From: Larkinella insperata
GTDB taxonomy: Bacteria > Bacteroidota > Bacteroidia > Cytophagales > Spirosomataceae
Direction: 5' to 3'
NCBI RefSeq assembly: GCF_026248825.1
Contig: NZ_CP110973.1
Location: 558,001-622,000 of the forward strand
Length of the DNA: 64,000 nucleotides
Below are positions 47,453 to 56,708 of the stretch, one piece after another; position 1 is the stretch's first letter, and each line of letters begins with the position of its first letter. The notes beneath the pieces were generated by a model, which saw only the letters and a program-made list of their open reading frames with translations, was not told the DNA's origin and searched no databases. Both the position numbers and the translations under genes were made by a program.

Positions 47453-50400
47453 GAGTTTGAGTGAATACCGGAACCCGTTCAGAGTCATCGTCTTTGGGCG
47501 GTTTGGATTGTAGCTTCTGCGCCAGTTTGGCAAACACCACGTATAGACCGGGAATCAGGAACAGCCCAAACAGCGTTCCGATGAACATCCCACCCGCGGC
47601 TGCCGTACCAATCGACCGGTTACCCAGGGCACCGGCACCGGACGCAATACAGAGCGGAATCAAACCGGCAATGAAAGCAAAGGAGGTCATCAGAATCGGA
47701 CGAAGACGCGACAACGCCCCTTCCATAGCCGCTTTCAGAATGGACAGGCCCTCCTGCTGCTTCTGGTTGGCAAATTCGACGATCAGAATGGCGTTTTTAC
47801 CCAGCAAACCGATCAGCATGACAAGCGACACCTGCGCGTAGATGTTGTTCTGCAATCCGGCCAGTTTCAGGCAAAGGAACGAACCGAAAATCCCGGCGGG
47901 CAACGACAGCAACACCGCCATCGGCAGAAACAGACTTTCGTACTGCGCCACCAGCAGCAGGTACACGAAAACAAGACAGATCACAAAAATCCAGATGGCC
48001 TGGTCGCCCGAAAGCACCTCTTCCCGCGTCATTCCCGACCACTCAAACGAAAAACCGCGGGGCAGCTTCTCCTTCGCCACTTCCTGAATGGCCCGGATGG
48101 CATCCCCGGAACTGTAACCGGGTGCGGCTTCTCCGTTGATCATGGCGGACGTAAACATGTTGTACCGGGTCAACTGTTCCGGTCCGTACACCCGCTCCAG
48201 CGTCACGAAGTTGGAATACGGCACCATTTCGCCCTGATCGTTTTTCACCCGCATGTTCAGCACGTCTTCCGGTTTGGCCCGGTAGCTCGGGGCCGCCTGC
48301 ACCATCACTTTATACATCTGGTTGAACCGGATAAAATTGGACGCGTAAAAACTACCCATCAGCGTCTGGAGTGTACTCATCGCGTTGTCGATGGACACGC
48401 CTTGCTGAGCGGCCTTATCCTGATCGACGTGGAGCAGGTACTGCGGGAAGCTGGGGTCAAAACTGGTAAACACCCGGCTGATTTCCGGCCGTTTTTCAAG
48501 TTCCGCAATGAACGAGTCAGCTACCTTTTTCGTGTTTTGCAGATCATCGCTCCGGGTTTTGTCCAGCAAACGAATCTCAAAACCACTGGAGTTACCAAAA
48601 CCGGGCACCGTGGGGGGCGAGAAGAACTGAATGCTGGCGTCGTTGATGTGCTTGGTTTTTTCGGCCAGAACCGCAATGACGTCATCAACGGTTTCCTTTC
48701 GTTCGTCCCAGCTTTTGAGGTTGATCATGCCCATCCCGTACGACGCTCCGGCTCCGTCGGTCATCAGGCTCAAGCCCGCCAGCGTCGAAACGTTCTCCAC
48801 CGATTCGAGCTTGGAAGCCGCCTGTTGCACCTGGTCCATCACCTCTTCCGTCCGCTCAACGGTAGCACCCACGGGGGTTGTCACGTTGACATAGATCATC
48901 CCCTGATCTTCCGTTGGAATAAATCCAGAAGGCAGTATGGTATTGACACCCCAGGTTGCCGCCACAAACAACAGCAGAACGCCCCAGGTAACAACGCTCC
49001 GGTTCACGAAGGGCCGCACTCCGCCCATGTATTTCCGGGCCAGCGCATCGTAGCCCCGGTTGAATTTGGTAAAAAACCGTCCGAGCCAGCCGGTTTGCTC
49101 CCCGTGAACGGGCCGGAGCAGCAGGGCACACAAAGCCGGGGTCAGTGTTACGGCGTTAATCCCCGAAATCACGATGGAAATGGCAAGGGTCAGCGAGAAC
49201 TGCCGGTAGAAAATCCCGACCGGCCCCGACAGGAAGGCTACCGGAATAAACACCGCCGACATAACCAGTGTGATGGCAACGATGGCTCCGCTGATTTCTT
49301 TCATGGCCGCAAACGTAGCCGCCCGCGGAGACAGGTGTTCTTCGGTCATTTTGGCGTGCACGGCCTCCACAACCACAATCGCATTATCGACGACAATCCC
49401 GATGGCCAGTACAAGCGCAAACAGGGTCAGCAGGTTGATGGAAAAGCCGATGGTCTGCATAAACGCAAACGTACCAACCAGCGCCACCGGTACAGCCAGC
49501 GCACAGATCAGCGTTGAACGCCAGTCTTGCAGGAAGAGGAAAACGACGATGAATACGAGGATAAACGCTTCGAACAGCGTCCGGACTACTTCATGAATCG
49601 ACGCGTCGAGGAAGCGCGAAACGTCGTAGGCAAAATTGTAGGTCATACCGGGCGGGAAGGTCGTTTCCTTCAACTCGGCCATTTTTGCCTTTACGTTGTT
49701 AATAACTTCCTGCGCATTGGAACCGGGCCGTTGCTTCAGCATGATAGCCGCCGAAGGCTTCCCGTCGTTTTTCGACAAAATGCTGTAATCCAGCGAACCA
49801 AACTCCACATCCGCAACATCCTTCAGACGGAGCAGCGAGCCGTCTTCTTCGGTCCGGAGCACCAGGTTCTCGTACTGCGCCGGGTCGAAAAACTTCCCGG
49901 TATACCGGAGGACGTACTGCAACACCTGAGCATCACGATCGGAACTTTCACCGGCTTTACCCGGTGCAGCTTCAACATTTTGTTTCCGAATGGCATTGAT
50001 CACATCATCCGGCGATACGGCATACGCCGTCAAGCGGTCGGGTTTAAGCCACACCCGCATTGAATACTCGCGGGCACCCAGAATATCAACAAAACCAACG
50101 CCGTCGATCCGCTTCAGTTCCGGGAAAATATTGATGTCGGCGAAGTTGTAGATAAATTTCTCGTCCGCCGTGGTATCGCTACTGATCAAGTTGAGATATA
50201 GCAGCATACTGTTGACTTCCTTTTCGGTGGTTACCCCGGCTTTAATTACCTCTTCGGGCAACTCATCCAAAACCGTGGTTACGCGGTTCTGCACGTTCAC
50301 GGCCGCCAGGTCGGGGTCTGTACCCACTTCGAAAAAGACCTGGATCAGGGTTGAACCATCGTTTCCCGAAATAGACGTCATGTAGGTCATGTTCGGCACA

Positions 50401-50612
50401 CCGTTGATGGCCCGCTCAATGGGCATGGCTACGGCTTTCGTACTCACCTGCGCATTGGCCCCCGTATACATGGCCGTTACGGTCACCGACGGCGGAACAA
50501 TGTCAGGAAACTGGGTGACGGGAAGGTTCATGAGCGCCAATAAACCCATCAAGGTAATCAGCACCGAGATTACCGCGGAGAGTAGAGGCCGTTTTATGAA
50601 GGTATTGAACAT
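47424..50612 (-). CDS. HAE1-family RND efflux pump, inner-membrane subunit
   Basis: A 1062-residue RND transporter of the AcrB/MexB type, with the standard N-terminus MFNTFIKRPLLSAVISVLIT, two large periplasmic loops and twelve membrane segments. Porter motif GPVGIFYRQFSLTLAISI is clear. In TM4 the proton-relay motif, normally V-D-D-A, reads IGIVVDNAIVVVEA, so only one of the two aspartates is present; the TM10 lysine is retained in MLIGLLGKNAILIVEFAN. Middle gene of the efflux operon, 109 nt from the adaptor and overlapping the outer-membrane factor. The substrate is likely hydrophobic toxins, not decided by sequence. Confidence 0.94.
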   Translation of the reverse strand: MFNTFIKRPLLSAVISVLITLMGLLALMNLPVTQFPDIVPPSVTVTAMYTGANAQVSTKAVAMPIERAINGVPNMTYMTSISGNDGSTLIQVFFEVGTDPDLAAVNVQNRVTTVLDELPEEVIKAGVTTEKEVNSMLLYLNLISSDTTADEKFIYNFADINIFPELKRIDGVGFVDILGAREYSMRVWLKPDRLTAYAVSPDDVINAIRKQNVEAAPGKAGESSDRDAQVLQYVLRYTGKFFDPAQYENLVLRTEEDGSLLRLKDVADVEFGSLDYSILSKNDGKPSAAIMLKQRPGSNAQEVINNVKAKMAELKETTFPPGMTYNFAYDVSRFLDASIHEVVRTLFEAFILVFIVVFLFLQDWRSTLICALAVPVALVGTFAFMQTIGFSINLLTLFALVLAIGIVVDNAIVVVEAVHAKMTEEHLSPRAATFAAMKEISGAIVAITLVMSAVFIPVAFLSGPVGIFYRQFSLTLAISIVISGINAVTLTPALCALLLRPVHGEQTGWLGRFFTKFNRGYDALARKYMGGVRPFVNRSVVTWGVLLLFVAATWGVNTILPSGFIPTEDQGMIYVNVTTPVGATVERTEEVMDQVQQAASKLESVENVSTLAGLSLMTDGAGASYGMGMINLKSWDERKETVDDVIAVLAEKTKHINDASIQFFSPPTVPGFGNSSGFEIRLLDKTRSDDLQNTKKVADSFIAELEKRPEISRVFTSFDPSFPQYLLHVDQDKAAQQGVSIDNAMSTLQTLMGSFYASNFIRFNQMYKVMVQAAPSYRAKPEDVLNMRVKNDQGEMVPYSNFVTLERVYGPEQLTRYNMFTSAMINGEAAPGYSSGDAIRAIQEVAKEKLPRGFSFEWSGMTREEVLSGDQAIWIFVICLVFVYLLLVAQYESLFLPMAVLLSLPAGIFGSFLCLKLAGLQNNIYAQVSLVMLIGLLGKNAILIVEFANQKQQEGLSILKAAMEGALSRLRPILMTSFAFIAGLIPLCIASGAGALGNRSIGTAAAGGMFIGTLFGLFLIPGLYVVFAKLAQKLQSKPPKDDDSERVPVFTQTHENGTTVHS

Positions 50613-50713
50613 AATGGACGGTTAGTAAGCCTACATAATACGATGCCAACCCTCCAGATCGCGGCTGCGCTGAAAGGTTGCTTCGTACGTGTAGGATGGG
50701 TTAGTAATCAATA

Positions 50714-50734
50714 GGCGACCCTTAATTGGTCGCC
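50714..50734 (-). other. Intercistronic hairpin at the adaptor-pump junction
   Basis: GGCGACC and GGTCGCC (50714-50720 and 50728-50734) form a perfect 7 bp stem with a 7 nt loop that contains the adaptor stop codon (50722-50724). It could be a processing or attenuation element between the first and second efflux genes. No U-run follows. Confidence 0.45.
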
Positions 50735-51882
50735 ACTTGCGTATCCGCCTTCTCGGGGTTTAACGTCAGCAGACTGTCACTTGACATTTCCTGGGGCACG
50801 ATTTGCATGCCCTCCCGAATGTTCTGGATGCCTTCGTAGACAACCCTTTCACCCGGCTCGAGTCCTGATTTGACGAGGTAGAACTGCGCCAGACGGCTCT
50901 GGGGCACAAAACTGCGCATCTTCACTTTATTGGCCGTATCGACCACGTAGACGTAATTCTTGTCCTGAATTTCGAAGACGGCTTTTTGCGGAACCAGAAC
51001 GGCGTTATCGACCTCGTTTTTCAGCCGGATTTTTCCCGTAGCCCCGTGTTTGAGAACCTTGTTGGGGTTTGGAAAGCGGGCGCGGAAAGCAATGGTACCA
51101 GAACCGTCGTCAAACACACTTTCCATGGTTTCGATTTTACCCGGTTGTCCGTACGGCGTGTTGTCGGCCAGCAGCAGATCCACTTCCTGACTGCTTTGTT
51201 TGGTCCGGTTTTTGGCTTTCTTGATGTACTCGAGGTATTCTTTTTCCGAGACGTGGAAATAGGCATAGACTTCCCGAATATCCGAAACCGTCGTGAGCAG
51301 GGAACCTTCTTCGATCAGGCTGCCCATTTTAAACGGAATCCGGTTAATTACGCCATCAAACGGCGCCCGGACGCTGGCTTGCGATAACCGCAGAGAAGCA
51401 TTCTGCGCAGCCGACTGGGCTTCTTCAATCGCGGCTTTGGCGGCATCCAGTTTCGATTTCGCCAATTCCAGCTCAGACGGTGAAATCACTTTTTTATCCA
51501 CCAGCATTTTCACCCGTCCGAGTTCGACTTCGGCGGTTTTAGCTTCGGCCGTCGCGCTTTTCAGATTGGCTTTGGCCTTGGCCAGTTCAGACTGGTATTC
51601 GGCCTGATGAATCTGGAACAGCAATTGTCCTTTGGTAACCTGCTGACCTTCATCAACATATATTTTATCGAGGTAGCCCCCAACGCGGGCCCGCAGTTCT
51701 ACATTCCGAACGGCCTCGACATTGCCGGCGTATTCCCGTTGTAGCGTAGTCGACTGCCGGGTTACTTCAAAAATGGGTAAGGTAGGCTTTTCAGCTTCGC
51801 CCTTTTCTTCGGTTGTTTCTGACGAACAACCAAACAACAAGCTACTGATAGCCAGAGCACTTACAATGCTATATCCTTTCAT
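50722..51882 (-). CDS. RND efflux periplasmic adaptor (membrane fusion protein, HlyD family)
   Basis: A 386-residue lipoprotein (signal SIVSALAISSLLFGC, lipobox FGC) with the membrane-fusion layout: a lipoyl half-motif VEAVRNVELRARVGGYLDKI, a long alpha-hairpin with coiled-coil composition (AEYQSELAKAKANLKSATAE and onward, about 100-165), then the second lipoyl half, SVRAPFDGVINRIPFKMGSL, and a beta-barrel. It would link pump and outer-membrane factor. It is the first gene of the efflux operon. A small phylum-specific protein gene lies 146 nt upstream on the same strand; no TetR or AraC regulator is adjacent. Confidence 0.94.
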   Translation of the reverse strand: MKGYSIVSALAISSLLFGCSSETTEEKGEAEKPTLPIFEVTRQSTTLQREYAGNVEAVRNVELRARVGGYLDKIYVDEGQQVTKGQLLFQIHQAEYQSELAKAKANLKSATAEAKTAEVELGRVKMLVDKKVISPSELELAKSKLDAAKAAIEEAQSAAQNASLRLSQASVRAPFDGVINRIPFKMGSLIEEGSLLTTVSDIREVYAYFHVSEKEYLEYIKKAKNRTKQSSQEVDLLLADNTPYGQPGKIETMESVFDDGSGTIAFRARFPNPNKVLKHGATGKIRLKNEVDNAVLVPQKAVFEIQDKNYVYVVDTANKVKMRSFVPQSRLAQFYLVKSGLEPGERVVYEGIQNIREGMQIVPQEMSSDSLLTLNPEKADTQVATN

Positions 51883-52028
51883 AGTTCTGTGTGATTTCCT
51901 GTTAAGCGTATTTAGGTATAGTCACGACGCAGCGCATCCGGCTGGATGTCCGCCCTGTAATTTCAACGCAGGTGTTGACTGGGTTTAGTGTATTTTATAA
52001 CAACAAAGCTCGCCGAAGCGAAACGCTT

Positions 52029-52424
52029 TTATTGCTGGGGCGGAGGTGACGTAATTTCCAGGACGTGCGAAAAGACACGAATGAAAGTGAGCCCGACAGG
52101 CCGTGGAATCAGATGCCAGCTGGCTGGCTGCAGAGAAAATGAGAAAAGCGGGGCAGAAAAATAGTCGTGCTCGATGTTGAGAACGTCAGAATCTTTGTCG
52201 GATTCATCCTGTTCCGGGCAGGCATCGAAAATGCCCAGCCAGTCCTCCAGAACCAACTCACCAATGCTCTCAATTTTGTTAACGGATAAGTCTGCTTTAT
52301 TGGCACCGTGAAGCCTTCTGGGTGAATAATGCTCAGGCACATCAACACTAATGTTGATGATGTGCAGCGCCATCAGCCAGCAGAATAAGCGGTGCAGAAA
52401 GAAACTTTTTCTCCGTTTACTCAT
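52029..52424 (-). CDS. Small phylum-specific protein preceding an efflux operon
   Basis: A 131-residue protein with an N-terminal hydrophobic segment (FFLHRLFCWLMALHIINISV), then an acidic middle (IESIGELVLEDWLGIFDACP, EQDESDKDSD) and a mixed end. The pattern of the first part, C-W-L-M-A-L-H-I-I-N-x-S-V-D, recurs in Bacteroidota proteins found beside RND efflux genes, which is from memory and not checked. It sits immediately upstream of the adaptor on the same strand, suggesting co-expression. Function unknown. Confidence 0.6.
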   Translation of the reverse strand: MSKRRKSFFLHRLFCWLMALHIINISVDVPEHYSPRRLHGANKADLSVNKIESIGELVLEDWLGIFDACPEQDESDKDSDVLNIEHDYFSAPLFSFSLQPASWHLIPRPVGLTFIRVFSHVLEITSPPPQQ

Positions 52425-52737
52425 TTGAGATCCTAATCTTTATATTTCAAAATTAAGCACATATATCGGAAATATGCAAATTCTGTTTCAAAAACAGGCC
52501 ATAATTGCAATTATATACTGGTTTTTCTCCGATCATTACAATTTTGTATCGAGCTTTAACTTAATAAACCCGGCCGCAAAATCGTTTGAAATCAGAGTTT
52601 TAAACCCTGTGCTTATTATAAAACAACGTGTAGGAGCAAAAAGAGTTCAGGGTAAATACTATAAGGTTTACCATAGAGCCAATCGGAAACACCTGACTTA
52701 GTAAGAATTTCCGCTTGGCTCTATGGTCAATGTAATA
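52425..52737. other. AT-rich interval with one long inverted repeat, no gene seen
   Basis: This 313 bp gap is clearly more AT-rich than its flanks. It carries an inverted repeat (52670-52727) next to the nupC stop. A 75-codon open frame on the plus strand (52474-52701) has no family features and overlaps the repeat. The promoter of the small efflux-linked gene should lie at the left end. Confidence 0.7.
52670..52727. repeat. 20 bp inverted repeat at the nupC 3' end
   Basis: Arms at 52670-52689 and 52708-52727 match at 19 of 20 positions (core ACCATAGAGCCAA / TTGGCTCTATGGT) with an 18 nt loop. It lies 10 nt after the nupC stop on the minus strand. It is long and GC-moderate, but no T-run follows, so it is either a terminator of unusual form or a mobile-element remnant. 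Confidence 0.8.
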
Positions 52738-53979
52738 TTACAGCAGCAAACCGGCCAGCGTGGCCGACATGTAGGAGGCTAACGTTCCGCAAATGAGGGC
52801 TTTAAAACCCAACTTGGCCAGATCGCTCCGGCGCGAAGGCACCAACTCCCCAATACCGCCAACCTGGATGGCGATGGAGGAGAAATTGGCAAAACCGCAA
52901 AGGGCAAAACTGGTAATGGCGATGGTTTTGGGATCGAGTGTTTCCCTGATTTTCACTAGCTCGAGGTAAGCCACAAATTCATTGACCACCATTTTTGTGC
53001 CCATCAGTGCCCCGGCAGATTGAATATCCTGACTCGGTACGCCCATTGCCCAGGCAAAAATGGCAAAAACGTGGCCCAGCATGTAATTCAGGCTCAGGTG
53101 CGGAAAACCGAAAATATAATAACCGATCCGGAACAAAACGCTGTCGATCAGCGCAATAAGGGCGATGAAACCAATCAACATGGCAACTACATTGAAGCCG
53201 ACTTTTAGTCCTTCGCTGGCTCCGGCGGCAATGGCGTCCAGCAAATTGGCGTAGATCTTCTTGATTTCCAGCTTGACGGTTCCCTGCGTTTCGGATACTT
53301 CGGTTTCGGGAAACACAATCTTGCTGATGACTAGGGCTCCTGGAGCCGCCATCAGACTGGCCGCCAGCAGGTAAGGAGCCGGAACGCCCAGTGAAATATA
53401 GACGGCCATTACTCCACCGGCGATGCAGGCAAAACTGCCCGTCATCGACGCCAGCAGCTCGGAGTTGGTCATGGTTTTCAGATATGGCTTAATCATAATC
53501 TGCGCTTCGACCTGTCCGACAAATGTGCTCGATACGTTCGATAGAGCCTCCGCTCCACTCACCCCCATCAGCCATTTCATGAACCGGGCCAGCACAGCAA
53601 CCACCCGCTGCATGACGCCCAAATGGTAAAAAATATTCACCAGAACAGCCACGAAAATAATCGTCGGGATGACCTGGAAGAAGAAAATAAAACCGTTTTC
53701 GGGTCCGAAAGCCCGCGTGAGTGCCTCCCGGTTGACCAGGGGAGCAAAAACAAATTCGGCCCCCTTCACTGATTTTTGCAACAGCCGGTCGACCCACTGG
53801 CCCAGTGTCTGGAAAACATGTTGACCGATGTCGGTTTTCAGGATGAATACGGCCAGACCAAATTGAAGCAACAACCCTACTCCTACGGTTCGAAAATTGA
53901 TTGCCTTGCGGTTATTTGACATGGCATACGCAATGCCTAAAATCAGGACGATGCCAATCAGTCCGGTAAAACGGCTCAT
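52738..53979 (-). CDS. nupC: NupC-family concentrative nucleoside transporter
   Basis: A 413-residue membrane protein, about 8-10 membrane segments plus re-entrant loops, of the CNT family. The typical order is present: N-terminal helices, the gate region KGAEFVFAPLVNREALTRAF, then FFFQVIPTIIFVAVLVNIFYH, NVSSTFVGQVEAQIMIKPYL with the conserved Q-x-E, MTGSFACIAGGVMAVYISLG, and C-terminal TKMVVNEFVAYLEL and TSFALCGFANFSSIAIQVGG. It imports nucleosides by Na+ or H+ symport. It stands apart from salvage genes; the nearest same-strand neighbour upstream is ppk1. Confidence 0.93.
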   Translation of the reverse strand: MSRFTGLIGIVLILGIAYAMSNNRKAINFRTVGVGLLLQFGLAVFILKTDIGQHVFQTLGQWVDRLLQKSVKGAEFVFAPLVNREALTRAFGPENGFIFFFQVIPTIIFVAVLVNIFYHLGVMQRVVAVLARFMKWLMGVSGAEALSNVSSTFVGQVEAQIMIKPYLKTMTNSELLASMTGSFACIAGGVMAVYISLGVPAPYLLAASLMAAPGALVISKIVFPETEVSETQGTVKLEIKKIYANLLDAIAAGASEGLKVGFNVVAMLIGFIALIALIDSVLFRIGYYIFGFPHLSLNYMLGHVFAIFAWAMGVPSQDIQSAGALMGTKMVVNEFVAYLELVKIRETLDPKTIAITSFALCGFANFSSIAIQVGGIGELVPSRRSDLAKLGFKALICGTLASYMSATLAGLLL

Positions 53980-54209
53980 TCGGTAAGGTGGTTAATTGAA
54001 GTGTACGGTATTTTACAAAAAACCTGTGAAGATACGAAGGTTTGACCGGTCATGAATTGGAAATTTCATGTTTTTCTCTGCTTCATTCTCAGGTTATTCG
54101 ATACACTACCAGACCCCTCCAGTTGCGATTAGTAAAACCGCCTGTAAGCAGATTTGATTTTCGTATGATAGTAAAGTGATCGAAATGGGGTGGAATTTCG
54201 TTTTCGTGA

Positions 54210-54235
54210 AAAAAGCCGCTCTTAGGCGGCTTTTT
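54210..54235 (-). terminator. ppk1 terminator
   Basis: GCCGC (54215-54219) and GCGGC (54226-54230) form the stem with a six-base loop; five A precede and five T follow, extending the pairing. It lies directly after the ppk1 stop on the minus strand. Confidence 0.75.
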
Positions 54236-54238
54236 GAT

Positions 54239-56557
54239 TTATTCGTGGACCTCTTCGGCGGGCTGAGACTGCACCTCCGGCGGTTCTGGTTCCTGCGGTG
54301 TTTCTTCCGCAAACAGCTTTGCCTGCATGACTTCTTTCTGCGTCACTTCAAAGAATTTCTTTTGGATGTTAAACGGCTCTTCCACACCTTCTTTCAAGCA
54401 GCATTTCGTATAAGAACCATCCTCCTGAAGTTCATAGGCATTGACGTTATCGCGCAGGTTGTAATCCAGAATCTGAATGGTCTGTTGCTTCACCCGCTTA
54501 TCGACGAGCAAAAACAGGGATTCGATTCGTCGGTCGAAGCTGCGGACCATGACATCGGCGCTTCCCCCGTAAATTTTGGGATCGTTGTTATTGTGGAAAT
54601 AAAACAACCGCGTGTGTTCCAGAAAATCACCCACGATTGACCGGACAGTGATGTTATCACTTAACCCCTGCCGGTGGGGCCGCAAACAGCAAATGCCGCG
54701 CACAATGAGCCGAATCGGCACCCCCGCCTGCGACGCTTTGTACAATTCGTCGATAACCGCTTGGTCTTCCAGCGAATTAATTTTAATGCAGATACCGCTG
54801 GGCAGCCCCTGCTTGGCATTTTCGGCCTCGTTCTGAATCAGCTTGATGAGCTGTTTCCGCATATCACGCGGAGCCGTAATCAGGTACTCGTAATCATTAG
54901 GGAGGGAATGACCGGTTATAACGTTGAAAAACTCTGAAATATCGTGCGTATAAACCTCGTCAGTGGTTAATAATCCGATATCCGTATAGAGTTTTGAAGT
55001 TTCCTCATTATAGTTACCGCTCGACAGGTGCGCGTACCGAACCACTTTCTGGCCTTCGCTCCGCACCACCAGCAGGAGCTTCGTGTGCGTTTTGAAACTG
55101 CTGATACCGTAGATTACGAAACACCCGGCTTTTTGCAGCCGTTGCGCTTCCCGAATGTTGTTTTCTTCGTCGAACCGGGCTTTTACTTCAAACAGCACCG
55201 AGACGTGTTTACCGTTTTCGGCGGCTTTCAGCAGCGCTTCCGTCACCCGCGAGCGTTTGGCCAACCGATAGATTGTCAGTTTGATGGCCAGCACGTGAGG
55301 GTCTTCTGCAGCCCGCTCGAGCAACGCAATCACCGGTTCGAAATTGTTGTAGGGATGATGGAGCAGAATGTCGCGCTCCTTCATCATTTCGAATATGTCG
55401 GTATTCTTTTCCCGGCGGATTCCCAGCGCCGGAACGGGAGCCGGGGGCGCCGGCAATTCATCACGAAACTCCGGATTGCGCACAATCTGCCACAGACTCG
55501 TGTAATCGATCAGCAGGTTGTTTTCAAACAGGTTGTAATCGTCAATTTCCCACTTTTTCTTGAGTAGGTTGACCATCCATTCCGAAGCATCGGGTTCTAT
55601 TTCGACGCGAACTACCCGGCCTAGCCGACGGTTTTTGATTTTCTGCTTGATTTCGTCGATGAAGTCGGTTTCCAGGTCGTCGCTTTCCTCCAGCGTAAAA
55701 TCCCCGTTACGGGTGATGCGCAGCAGATTAACCGCTACTATATCCACATTGCGATACAACTTCTTGATTTCCTGCCGGACGATCTCTTCGATGGGCAGAA
55801 AGCAGGTTACGTCTTTCCGCTCGAACTGCATAAACCGGGGCAGGTTGGCCGGAATCTGAACGAACGACAGCCGGTGGTGCTCGTCATCGTCCCCCGCCTT
55901 AACCGGGCGATTCGGGTCCTGCGTTACTACGCAAAAGATCAAAACCTTCGCCAGCAATACCGGAAAGGTATGTGTATAGTCGTAGACCATTGGCGTCAGC
56001 ATCGGGTAAATCGTACGGTCAAAGTAATCGACCGCTTTCTCCCGCTCTTCGTCCGTCAGATCGCTCAGGCCGACAAATCGAAAATCGACTTCATGAAACG
56101 ATTCTTTCAGCTCTTCAAACACCGCGAGTTGCTCCTTGCTGAATTGCTGGGCGGCCGACATCAGGGCTTTCCGAAAGGGAATTTCCCGCAGGCCGGAATA
56201 GTCAATACGTTCCTTGCCGTAATCAAGGTAATTATACAGACTGCCGATTCGGATGGTAAAAAACTCATCCAGATTCGAAGCCGTGATGGCGAGAAACTTC
56301 AGGCGGTCGAGCAGGTGCCGTTCGGGGTTGCGGGCCTGATCCAGTACCCGGGCGTTAAATTTCAGCCAGCTCAGGTCGCGGCTGATGTAGTTACTCTGGT
56401 CGATTACGTTCGCCAGCTTTTCGTTTATTTTCATGGCTTTACCGTCTTCTGAATCCGCCGGTAAAGTTACTTTACGTCCCGAAAAAAACGAGAAGAAGCT
56501 CCCGAAAGAGCCCTTGCGATCTATATTATCTTTTTGTGAAGAATTTTTGTCTATCAT
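54239..56557 (-). CDS. ppk1: Polyphosphate kinase 1
   Basis: A 772-residue kinase that makes polyphosphate from ATP. The autophosphorylated His is H510 in RYAHLSSGNYNEET, and the second conserved His is likely that of DFLEHTRLF (about 648). FKARFDEENNIR-like segments (VKARFDEENNIREAQRL) and FGGSADVMVRSFDRRIES-like GGSADVMVRSFDRRIE are typical. The N-terminal 41 residues (SFGSFFSFFSGRKVTLPA) are an extension; an internal ATG at 56434 gives the more usual length. The acidic tail (EETPQEPEPPEVQSQ) is unusual. It is probably monocistronic. Confidence 0.95.
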   Translation of the reverse strand: MIDKNSSQKDNIDRKGSFGSFFSFFSGRKVTLPADSEDGKAMKINEKLANVIDQSNYISRDLSWLKFNARVLDQARNPERHLLDRLKFLAITASNLDEFFTIRIGSLYNYLDYGKERIDYSGLREIPFRKALMSAAQQFSKEQLAVFEELKESFHEVDFRFVGLSDLTDEEREKAVDYFDRTIYPMLTPMVYDYTHTFPVLLAKVLIFCVVTQDPNRPVKAGDDDEHHRLSFVQIPANLPRFMQFERKDVTCFLPIEEIVRQEIKKLYRNVDIVAVNLLRITRNGDFTLEESDDLETDFIDEIKQKIKNRRLGRVVRVEIEPDASEWMVNLLKKKWEIDDYNLFENNLLIDYTSLWQIVRNPEFRDELPAPPAPVPALGIRREKNTDIFEMMKERDILLHHPYNNFEPVIALLERAAEDPHVLAIKLTIYRLAKRSRVTEALLKAAENGKHVSVLFEVKARFDEENNIREAQRLQKAGCFVIYGISSFKTHTKLLLVVRSEGQKVVRYAHLSSGNYNEETSKLYTDIGLLTTDEVYTHDISEFFNVITGHSLPNDYEYLITAPRDMRKQLIKLIQNEAENAKQGLPSGICIKINSLEDQAVIDELYKASQAGVPIRLIVRGICCLRPHRQGLSDNITVRSIVGDFLEHTRLFYFHNNNDPKIYGGSADVMVRSFDRRIESLFLLVDKRVKQQTIQILDYNLRDNVNAYELQEDGSYTKCCLKEGVEEPFNIQKKFFEVTQKEVMQAKLFAEETPQEPEPPEVQSQPAEEVHE

Positions 56558-56681
56558 AGGTTGGGTGGACTATTTGTAATCGATAACGTACAATAATACA
56601 ACTTCGTACGAAGTTTTTAGTTTTTGCCTCAAATCACCGCTTTTACACCAATAAGTCCGCCTGTCAAAAATCTACCCTAAA

Positions 56682-56708
56682 AAAAAGCGGGCTTTCGGCC
56701 CGCTTTTT
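56682..56708 (-). terminator. gyrB terminator
   Basis: GCGGGC (56687-56692) and GCCCGC (56698-56703) with flanking A5 and T5 form an 11 bp stem around a TTTCG loop. It begins at the gyrB stop on the minus strand (56709), a textbook intrinsic terminator. Confidence 0.92.

Noticed and set aside
48402..49517. 371-codon plus-strand open frame opposite the RND pump
   Set aside because: Shadow of the pump gene; composition is Arg/His/Gln-rich and not protein-like.
52474..52701. 75-codon plus-strand open frame upstream of nupC
   Set aside because: Overlaps the inverted repeat, has no recognisable motif, and its sequence is AT-rich random-looking.
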